Shown piece by piece: positions 13,901 to 25,900 of a stretch of DNA of 64,000 nt. The translations under genes were made by a program, and so were the position numbers. Where the stretch lies: assembly GCF_015706575.1 (NCBI RefSeq), contig NW_024037074.1, positions 6,076,001-6,140,000 on the forward strand, written 5' to 3'. The notes beneath the pieces were generated by a model. That model was given only the letters and a program-made list of their open reading frames with translations. It made no database searches and was not told the origin of the DNA. The DNA comes from Patiria miniata (lineage: Eukaryota; Echinodermata; Asteroidea; Valvatida; Asterinidae). The number at the start of each line of letters is the position of its first letter. Position 1 is the first letter of the stretch.

Positions 13901-16900
13901 AAGAGAGGTATGGAGCGTTTAACGGGCAATATTACATGTATTTATATGTCATGCTCCAAGTGCTAAGCTTTTTCAACAGAGGTTCAATCTACAATTGCGA
14001 AACATGACAATATTTTGCACTTCTGTGTTGGAATGGACCGATCCAGTAAGCTCCGCCCAGTGCGCACTTGGGCAAATTAACATGTGCTCCTCTCCAATGC
14101 CACGCTGCATTTTCCTTCCGCGCGCACCATACGCGCGTGCACGCATGTCGGACTTTTGTGCACGCACGTCGGACATAAATCACGGCTGTGATTGGTCAGA
14201 ACACTATGGGGCGGTGCTTACTGGATCGGTCCATTACAGAGGGGGTTGTCCTTGTTCAGGAGGAAGCCATTTTCGATCGTGTTCCCTGGATCAGTTTTAT
14301 GAATTAAAAACTGTTGAATGGGATGGTGCCAGACTGTTTTATGATTGGAGAGTGTTCCAAACCTCACTTTTAATTTTCTTTTAAATGTGGCTTAAAACAT
14401 TAGGGTATGTTTAATCACAAAATCTTAAATTATTCATCAGAGCAGACTGGTATTAATTTGTAATGAACTTTTATTTCATTGCTTTCATTTCTACTCGCAA
14501 ATTCCAACAATGAAGAGTTTATCTCGCTTTCAATTTAATTTGGCCGACTCATGAATAAAGCCTCATGAATAATGCATTAATGACCAGCACATGTGCAGAA
14601 CGAGAAAGAAAAAACATCAAATAGTTTCTTCAAAGTGATTTCATTCCACTTTGTTAATTCTTTGTTTATTCGAAAGTTTAACAAATGAAAATGATTTACA
14701 AATAGATGGACAGTGTCAAAATCACACTTTATGATACTGTACATCAATTGAAAATAATTTCAAAAATACACAGAAAATTAAAAGGGAGCCATTTTTTTTT
14801 TAAATTGAAATGTATCTAATTGAAAACAATTTCGTTATTCCATGCGCAGGAGGGACAATGAATCCACCGCGAACGGCACAGAACACGACGGGCCAAGCGT
14901 CACTCCAGGCCGGCCGAAGAGATGGAGGGAGAAGTGTCTCGATGTCATCAAGTCCGAAGTTTCTAAAAGGTACGATTTTTAAGTACTTCCCTCCCCCAGT
15001 AATCCAGCGGAGCATGTTTCGATCGTTTGTGACCCAACGGACTGAAAAGGCTCTATAACATGTACATAACGTGACTATATGAACACAATTTCAGAACGTA
15101 TATTCGATATAGATGACTTAAGCCTGAATGTTTAGAAAATTATTCTTTGTTTCGTACTTTTTCAAAAAGTTATATAGGGAACGAAATACATTGTAATTGT
15201 CTACACTTGTGCCAGTCCCCGATTTTGCCTCCCTTCAAAAAAATGCTTTGCCAAAAATGCTAAGTCTTATTTTTGTACAAAAGATCAATTTGACTCACTC
15301 CTTATTAATTGCCAATTTAGGTCGAAATGAATGATTTTGTTTTATCATTCCGGTTAGGGAACATTGTTTGTCGCTTCTTTGTTCAGTAACCTTAGTGTGT
15401 GTATGGATTTATGAGGACAGACATACAAAGGGAGAACAAAAGATCCTTTCAGTCCTCGAGCGTTGGGTCTTTTGTTGAAAACGGTTCCTCAATCGTATAC
15501 GGTTAAGTGCTTAGTATTTGGGAGAGTGTTATAATAACAGAGACAAAGGGAATCACTTTGTCCTCGGGCGTATAGAAATTCACGACTGTGTGAGCTTTTG
15601 TGTGCAATATAGTGGTATGATATTATTCTGGAAACGGAAACACAAACTCAACTTTCACTTTCTAGGAAAAATCACAGTAATTTGACCTTTTGTGTGGAAT
15701 AGTGGTACGTACGATATTATATAAAAATAGGTATTGAAAACCTTTTGCGGATACAGTATCGTTGTGAACATAAAAAAATGTCCTGCCTGTAAATTATACC
15801 CTTTAACTAGCCCATGTGGTCGTGAACTCTCTTACGGTACGTTCAGTCGTAGTGCAATGAATACCGTGTCAAACTTGGGCCGGAAACAGAAAAATATATG
15901 AGGCCATGTATAAAGTTTTATTACTCTTTCTTGGATATTTTGAAAATTATAGGGGGCTTAAGGGGAACCCAGGATATGAAGATTGAGACTCGGGGGAAAA
16001 ACAAATTTAACAAAATGTTAGTTAAAACAGTGTTGTGGGAATTTGGTTTAGATTAAATTCGAGGAAATAACATACAAAACTCAAGTGTGGTCATAAACCT
16101 CAAACAAGGACAACTTATCGCAAGGGACATTGTCTTACACGAGCTACGTGAGGTTATACACATTTTAGTCTGAAAAAATGTGAACGCAACGGGGTCGATA
16201 AACACCTTGAAGACCACAAACAAAATGTTGCCCCAAGTTGGTTCTTTTCTTTCTTTCATTTCAGGCGGGTTTGTTTCTGCCATGGTACAACTTCACCCTC
16301 TTTAACCTATCCTTTGTGTAAATATCAATGCTTCATATTCGCTTGAAAACATCAGGACACACTTTGGGTTTATTTTGCACAATAGCAAAATGCTGTCTCT
16401 AAACATCTGAGGGCTTCTGCTTTGATATGTCACTAAACTTCTCACTGCCCCCCCCCCAAAAAAAAACCCCACAACACCTGAATTTCGTGTAGCACATTGT
16501 AACAGTCTGCTCATTAATTACCTGATTTGTCACGTGCTAAATAGAACGCTAAACTGAGATTTGATCTCAGACTAAAACATACAACATTTTGTGATAAGGC
16601 GGCTGTGTTACCGATTGCATCTATAGGACTACATGACTCCCGGTCATGATTATGGAAAGCTGCATTCGCATAAAAATATCAAGCATGAAGAATTGAGCAC
16701 AAGACAACGGGCCGAGTTTAGAAAAACAAATAGTGAACACCATTATTTCAACACTCCAAAATTACCCGTAGTCTTTTGGGGTTAAAACTGCATGTGGTGA
16801 AAGTTTCCTCGAAAACAACTGGCCATGAGCCAGATTCCAGGCGTGCTTCGAGAGTGGTTTGCATTGGTCAAGGGGGAAAAAAATGGGAATTCCCCAAAAC

Positions 16901-19900
16901 GATGTTGCAACATCATCAAAATTCCTTACCGGGAGCTTGGAGTGTTGGGACCGGTGATGGAGTGGGCCCGACCCGTCTGCAAGAATAACACGTCCCCGGC
17001 CCCGCATAGACATATATTCTTAATGGTGTCAAATGCGTGTCAAACGAATAAATACAACTTCTTCTCGCGAACATACCTCGGAGGTATTCTTTGTTATTTT
17101 CATTTAGTCACAATGAATGCACAAGAGTTTAATTCATGCCCATCCCAGTCATACAAAACCATTGCCCTCTGACTCCCCCTTAATGCATGAGGTCTATTGA
17201 ATCGGGTTTTCTCTTATGACTATGCACAATACAGACTCAATTTCTGAAGCTCATGAAAGAAAAATATGTGAAACAAGATATTTCTTATTATAATTATGTG
17301 CTGATAAAGAAACCGAAATAGGGCCTATGCCCAGTTCGCGAATGGAATCAAACATGTCTTTTAAAATCGAACTCATTTTATGGCTTGCAAAATGTTGCTT
17401 CTAATCCTGTAGCTCCTTAAATTGGCCCCTAGTATACTGAACAGTCATCATCGCGATGTGCAAGATACGTGCTGATGATATATGACCTATACTGTGCGCA
17501 TAACATGATACGAGGAGCATGCAATGCATGATGAACTTGTAATAAATTATTACAATGTCCCTCATGCATTGGGTTATGAAGCCCGGGAAGGGACAGGGTG
17601 GAATTTTTTTTTGGAATTTCCTAATTCGTTCGCACGAATTAGTAATTCGTTCAAACGAATTACTAATTCGTGCGAGCGCATTACTAATTCGTGGGAACGA
17701 ATTACTAATTCGTGGGAACGAATTAGTAATTCGTGCGAACGAATTACTAATTCGTGCGAACGAATTACTAATTCGTGCGAACGAATTACTAATTCGTGCG
17801 AACGAATTAGGAAATTCCAAAAAAAAATTCCACCCTGTCCCTTCCCGGGCTTCATATTGGGTCGACTTTCGCCGCATGCAAACAGCATTCACAAGCCGTG
17901 CAATGCGCCAGGTAATGTGGATGACTGAGTGAAAGTTCAAAGCTCGAAGAGAGACTACACGGGGAATCCCCCTCGCATCCCGCGCTGAGGAATTCTTTCC
18001 CAATCGATGATGATCGCGCTTGCACATTGACACGGGCCTGGGAATTCCACTTCGTAGAAGAAGCGTTGTTCCTTTTCCAGATGGCCGAACATTCTTGTTT
18101 ACATGTAACTTATTGTTTTGATGTGCATGAAAAAGAATAACACATGTATCGTGACAAAACAATACGTGTTGTTCTGGAAAAGATTGGGGTTTTCTTCTTA
18201 CTTTAAATCAGCTGGCATTATCAGTGAATCATCCCCCCGCGATTTTTGCAGCGCTAATACTTTGAATGACATTTTCGAACGTTTAGATGACAGCCTTGCC
18301 ATCACTGTGCATCCCAGGGTAGTTTTCACCCCCCCCCAAAAAAAAAATCAAGTCTTTAGATATTAACCCCTTAAGGACGGGTTATAATGGGGACATTCCT
18401 CCACACATAGAGCAAGTGGCCCGCATAACTGCACAGCCTTTGTGTGGTAGCGGGACTGCACAAAAGCAGCAGCTGTGGAACTACCCACTAGCCGTGTGCC
18501 ACGGCATACCACAGCTGGCAACTGCATTCCAATGAGGATTAGCGGCCGCGGCCATGACCGCTTCCCGTGCGCATGGGGTTAACAAGATATTGTGTATATC
18601 AGCCAATGTTTAAAACTGATGTTCAGGAAAACGTGGATAACAGTGCTAATGTCGAGTCTATCACATGGCATGTCAATTGCACAAGTCTACAAATCCATCA
18701 TGTAAGTCAAGTCACAAGCTTTTACTGTGACAAATACATCCCTACATCATGCATTGAACTGTGTTTTGTGACTGGACTTTCGATGCACTTGTGATGGAAT
18801 TGACTACACGGCCTACACCCCTGGCTGGCGAGGGCGTGTCAATGGGGGGGGGGGGGGGAGGGCAAACGGGAGCCATGGCCCCCTCCCCCCAAAAAATAAT
18901 AAACGAACCCAATTTTTTTAAGCGATGTCGCAATAACCACCATCCTTTTCCCCCAAAAAATTGGTCAAAGTGTTCAGAAATAGCCTCAGATCGCACCACA
19001 GAGCATCTAGAATCAAAACAAAATTCGAGGTCCTTAAGCGGGCCCCGAACCCCACGCCGTATTTTTGGACCCACTTTTGGGGGACGAATTTTTTTTTTGC
19101 CCCCCCCCCATTGTGTTCTGGATCCGCCCTTCCTGGCAGGTAGAGTGTATACCCCCCCCCCCCCAATCGGCACACATTCCTCCCCCATGACTGCCCAACT
19201 TTTTTGTGCGCAAAAAAAACAACTTAGGATCATATAGAAAAAAAAAGACAAAATATCCTGCTGTTGCTAAAGTACATGTATACAAATCGAAACCAAATTT
19301 AACAACCCCAACCTTCTCTTTTTATGTTAATTGGGTCACGATCGGGGATGTGTTACAGGATTTCCTGCATTTCTGGGTTGAAGAAAACATTTCTTGTGAT
19401 GTATATTGCCTTTTATTTCCTGCAAAAAAAATGTCAGAGCCAACTTTCTTTACATCAGTGTCATATAAAATCCATCTGTATATTCACATGTCCGTGCAAT
19501 ACGAAACAGTAATTGAACGAAACTTGAAACAAAGGTTATAACTCAACCTCTTGGTGTCTCCGTTACCAGGGCTTCCGAGACAGCGCCCTCACACGACATT
19601 CTAGAGGAGGACAAGGACGGCAGCCGTCTCCTGCAACGCCTCACAAAGGCCAGAGATGCCATCTTGAAGGACTTGGAGCACGCCAAGGTAAGGCGCGTTG
19701 CGCGTCTGCGCGTTCGCGCGCACTTGAGAATTCAGCCAATAAGATGGCAGGAAAAGAAGAATCGTCACTGCGCATTTAACTAATGTAACATGTTAGCTGG
19801 AGGCTAAGGGATTTAATCAATGTTTTATCTCTTTTAAATAGCGATTGTTGTTGATGATCCAGCCACGATGCGCTTTCTTCATACACTCCTGTATTTTACC

Positions 19901-22900
19901 GTTTTCTTTCTTTTGATATTTGTAAAATCCCCAAAAGAGGAGACCAAAATTTTGAACTTCTTGTCTGTGGATTTAAAACTGACTTTTTCAACCATTTTTT
20001 TCCTTCTTAAGGATCTTAGTCAACTCTTCACGGAGGAATGGGACATGTACAACATATACGTGATGACGTATTACGAAAACGTGATGTCACAGGTATGTAA
20101 ATCAGTTATGTAAATCCATTTAAATAAATATGCATATTGTGAGTATGTAACCTATGATATGAGAATCGTCCTGGAATTGGCTGATAAATATTTTGTATGT
20201 TATTTAATTCAGATGCATGACAGATTTTCGTTCGAACTGAATCAAACGGAAACTGTACAAGTCCTCTCCTGGATGATCTTATGCCGGTAAGATTCTACAT
20301 GTTGAATATTCATGACCATTAAAATTGATGAAGACGCTTATGAATATTTATAAGAACATGTTAATGGTTGTTACTGTGAGCCATTGGTGCTCGATAAAAA
20401 AATTGAAATAACAAAATTGAATCATAACAGAAAGGATATATTCTTCTTCTTTTCTCAAATAAACCACAGGTTTCCTAGGTGTGATATAATATTTTTATCT
20501 GAAGGTCACAGGTTCAAAACCCACTCCAATCAATTTCATTGTTCAATTAAAAAAAAAATCCTTAAAGGGAAAATACAACATTTGCAAACATCAAAAAATA
20601 AAACTACTAAATCATTTTGAAATACCTTGCTGGACTGTTAGTGAATGACAGTGTAAAGCATCCTGTAAAATCATGGCACCTGGTATACTGTCATTTTCAA
20701 GAAAAGTGGTATTTTTGTGTCAATTTCCAACGCTGATCGGCCGATCAGCGTTGGAAAAAACTGGCTTTTTTTTCAAATACTGGCCCCAGTTGACCATCGC
20801 ACTTGTTAATGCAATCGATTACACACCTATGAACGGGTACAAGCCAGCTAGACTGGTTCCCTGACCTTACAATTCCCCAATATATGTAAACTGCTCTGTT
20901 TCTTCTTAAATGGAGTCAGGGAATCAGACTACAGGAAAATGATTGTTTTTCTTGGTTTTTATAGCATTTTCGAACCCAAAACCTCAAAAAAGTCAGTGTA
21001 ACTATATTTGCTATATATTTCCAACCCCCCAATTCCATCCATTTCTGAATATTACAGCAAAAGCAAATGATGTATATTCCCTTTAATTTTCACAGCGATC
21101 GAGTCTTCAACTGCCAGAATGCCGACTGCAAACCTTGCCAAATGATTGTCCAACTTCAGGACAAGTAAGTGCTGAACAAACAACTGTCCTGTGCAAAATA
21201 CCTTTGTCATAAAGTCTCAGATAATCCACTTATAGCTCGGTTTGAATCGAAGAGGGCCGGGGGCCAACGGGAAATCTGATCAAACCCGCGTCTTACTCTT
21301 GGTATAAGCAGGTTTTTAAAACCTCTTGCATGATTCAGTGGATTATTTGAAGGTTTATCTCTCAACATCCCTACACTTCATGAATTAACAACGCAGAGTT
21401 ACAGGTTGAATAAATCTTTGGTATATGACTTACCTGACTAATAAGTACAGCAGATTGGTGATAAGATTGTTCAGTTTGATGATACAAGTATGAAATTTGG
21501 CACACAGTCAGAGTATGTCATGGGAAAGATATTTGGCTATATAGAGCCATCGCAGATTTGTCCTTTGAAAACACATATCCGTATTGAATAACAAGCAGTT
21601 TTCCAAATTTTCAAAGTGGCGGCCATTGCATGTTATTCAAGTTTTTTTCAAAGGACAAATCTGCAAATGGCCCTATAGCCATATATCTTTTCCATGACAC
21701 ACTCTGACTGTGTGCCAAATTTCATACCTTTATCATCAAATGAACAATATTCCATTGTGCACCAATTTACCTGACTATAGTTTGCTTATTACGTCATCAT
21801 TGCATCTGATGTAAACCTGATTTTACCAGACTAACACGTCTGTCCTATCATATCGTTTTAATAGTGCGAATTGCATATTTGTTAATCTTAGTATCAGATC
21901 AGTTAATTGATTTTTTCCCCTTTCTTTTGTCAAACAGATTCCTCCGAGAAAAAAGTGTTCACATTCACGAGTGGATGGAAAACGCCCTCAAGAGAGACAT
22001 CAGTGTAAGTCACTTTATACCTTAACGGACGATTCTCCGTGCTATTTTCGAGTCTCACCTCGAAAATAGCTTAACAAAACTTGAGCAGTATAAAAGTGAA
22101 AGAGACAATGAACTGAACAACCCACCAAAAATTAGTAATTGAATTATTTCTTCACAAAACTAGTATCGGCTGCCAAGTAATAATTCGGCTCTCACACTAT
22201 CACAAGGCGGGTAATTTGTGCACAAAATAAAACGCCTTTTTTTTAGAGGGTAGCGGACGCCCAAAATCGGAATAAAGTTTTATTTTTCGTTAAAACACAA
22301 TAAACAAATTCAAAATTCATTAGGAGAAATAAAATCTATTATTTTTTGAAGAGCATGGGATACGCATCTTTAACAGTCAATCCGTGTATTTTTTTCTTTT
22401 TAAATACTCCAACATTAAAATCATATCCACCCTGACGTTAAGGGTAATATTATCATGTTGATACGTTTTTCATTCATTTCGGTATTTTGGACTCTTTCAT
22501 TTTTTTTTCTCAGGACTGGCGGAGCGAAGAGAGACCAACTGCCGACCACTCGGGGGCGCTGTACTCGCACTTCCCAGTGGACATCCTGCAATTGCTTGAG
22601 GAAAATGTAAGTTGATCAGGGAAACCATATGCCATCTTTAGACTATCGAAAGGATAACATTGCCGTTAAGATGTTTGTACTCCTCTCGTAAATAACTTTG
22701 TTTGCTTCGTTTACTTTGGTAAAGACCACATCCTGAACCATTTTAATACTAGAGTTGGAATGGTCATATCTGCAACAAACCTGACACGAGATAGCGTCTT
22801 TAAATTTTATTTTCTTCATAGTCTCCAAAACTTCGGAATTTGATTAATAAACGGTATTTGTTTGGATAAAAGGAAATATACCTGCCAGAATGGAAGTGTT

Positions 22901-25900
22901 TTACTTTTTCCTGGTAACCTCGGAAATACCACCTTTTTCTTTTCAATTTTTAGATGAGACAAGCCAAAGACATAAGCCTGGAGTTGCATGGACAGATCTC
23001 CAAAGTGTGTCTGAAGGAACTGGACGCCATCATGGAGTCATATACAGGTGAGTGTCCAGCTGTGCATTGTGGGTATTATGGGCACAGGCTTACGCTAATC
23101 TTTCACATGGGAGCTGTTTGCCCTTCAACTATTTTTTTTGGCGGGAAACGGGTTAATCCAAGCCATTGTAGTTGATTAATCAGATTGTTTGATGATTTGG
23201 TTTGTCGATTTGGTTTATCTATATCAACTGAATGATTTATAGCTTAGTTGAATGATTATTGGTTATTATTGATTCATGATAGTTGATCGTGTAACAGTAT
23301 ACCTGTCCATGGATGTATCTATAACGATCTATACATCGGTCGATTGACCAATACTTTTTTATTGATTCTAAAATGTCATCTTCAGATCGATTGACTTACC
23401 ACATAATTCATTGGTCGATTGATCATTATTGTCTTTATTTGCATGAATGATTAGTTGGCCGACCGATTGATCGATTTTTTGTTTTGTTTCCCATCTTACA
23501 GCTAATGCTAAGTCCTACATCAACCAGGACCAGGCCAAGCCCGCGCAAGGCGGCAGAGCGCACCACCGCGTCTCCCCACCGCTGCGCCACGGTGCACGCA
23601 AGAACTCCAAGGAACAAAGGCCCACCCACTTCGAGAAATACGTGGTGAGATTATTTTCCCAATCATCAGCGGTAATACTGTCTAAAGCTGAGCGCATTGC
23701 GCATGTCTGTCAATCAAATTGTTCGCCATTTACCAATGGTATGGTTAGGGGCGGATCTTGCGAGTAGAAATGAAAGCAGTGACATAAAACTTCTTTACAA
23801 AATTAATACCAGTCTGCTCTGATGAATAATTTTAACCTTGTGATTAAACATACCCCAACGTTATAAGCCACATTCAAAAAAAATTAAAAGCGAGGCTTGG
23901 AATGCACTCAAATCCTAAAATAGTCTGGTACCACCCCATTCAACAGTTTACAATATATACAATTGATTAAGGGAACACGATCGAAAATGGCTTCCCGTTG
24001 AATAACAGTATGTTCATGAAATAGAATGTAAGACAAGCCAGCGGCTCCACACACTTTGTAGCCGCGTCCTCAGTTCACAATTCAGCTTCTCAGCTGCGAG
24101 TAAGGATGATTAGCCTCCCAAAATTATTATTATTTACGAAATGTGTCATCCATATTGAAGAAATATTTGTATTGGGCATTCAAGTTGCTGTCATTGTTTG
24201 CTTTACAGGTTGCCCTGCTGAACAACTTCGATAGGATCACCGGACGTCTTCGCGAAATGACGGTAAGTTGGGCCTTTGTTGGATAAAAAGTAGTCCTATT
24301 GATTGATATTTCTTTGCATCTTTTGGAGAAGGGAACAATAGACGTTTCTGAGTGAAAATAAGAGAACATTTAAGACGTTCTAAGGTGTCGCAGTTAAAAA
24401 ACAAAATTCTGCGATGATGTAAAAGAACAATGCGCAATTTCTTTATGGTGTTCGTAATAATTATCTTATGATATTAATATTAATGATCATATGTACTAGG
24501 TATCATAGCAAGAAAAGCACATTTATGTGAACATTTAAATGATTATTCCTGATATAAAAATTGAATGTGCCGCAACTCGAAGTGATCTTTGTCAACTTTC
24601 CACTCATTTTGTAATATCTAGCTCACCGTTACACCAACAGCACATGTGTAATATCAAGACAAACGGATCTTTCAAAGTGAGGACTGTTGAGTGGTTGAGA
24701 ATATTTTTGGTTTTCATTGTTGTTTTTTTCAGAAGGAAGTGGGCGAGGCCCAGAAACAGTTAACAGAAGACAGCAGAAACAATAACAATATGCAGCTTGA
24801 CGAGGAACCAATGCAGAAACTTATCCAGAAAGTCGAAACGCAAACGAAAGTCTGGTAGGTATAACAAACGAGACTTTCAGAATGTGAAACCAGAAAACAT
24901 TGCTGACTGTTCACACAAGTCATGTCAGGCCTTTTAAACATAATGTCAGGCCCTTTTTTGTTTTTGGTTTTTAGAAAAACCCTAACCTACGGAATGACTG
25001 CACCGGTATAAAACACCTTTTGAAACTATTCCTGAGGCATATTGCTATTAAAAAGAAAATCATTAATGAAAGGTTGGGAGTCAGGTTGGTGTATATAGCG
25101 GTACTTTCCTCGCCTTCCACCGCTGTGACCCGGGTTTTAATCCCGCCTGGGCCAATATGTGGATTGGGTTTTCAGTCCCTATAAAATATACCTGATTCTG
25201 TGGGTTTGACTCAGAATATTCTTCTGGAGTTTTCCTCCAACCTCTAAAACTGTAATTGCTTCTCAATGTCTTCTCAGGTTTCTTCAGGCTTGCGAGCTAC
25301 AGTGCATAGGGCGCTTTTGAAGATATCCTTGGTTTCGTTACCAGAAATAATAAATAATAATAATAATAATAAATATAATAATAACTAAATTAAAAGACCA
25401 TCTTTGGTACACTTTTGTCATCGGACTGTAAGAACGGCTGATTGGTAAACGATTATTCTAATAGGCCTACTTAATATAATTTATGAGATTGGGGATAGGC
25501 ATTTAAATCAATGTTCAATTGATTACGGGTAGATTTTTTTAAAAAACCAACAACAACAACGATAAAGAACTTGTTTACTTGTTTAAAATGTTTATTGTTT
25601 CTTGTCTTATTTTCCTCTTCAACAGTTCTCGACTACTACTCCCGAAACTCATGAATGACATCAATTCTGAACTTGCCACGCTTCTGACCCCAAATTGGTA
25701 TGTATAGGTATGGCCTACTTTGTAAACATTTTAAAAACCGATGCTACATTTAGAATTATCTTTATATCGTATTAATGTTCGTATTGTTTTATATTGACTT
25801 CAGGTTGACCGGAAACGGTAGAGAAGCAGTGGACACGATGTGTGATGTGATGACGTCATACTTACGTCACCTCCGAGAGCCCGTGCGCACGTGGTTGATG

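Noticed and set aside
17401-18162. Long open frames on both strands with repeated SFARI/ITNSCERI units
   Set aside because: They are produced by the 21 bp palindromic array, whose length keeps several frames open at once. There is no start context, splice support or domain.
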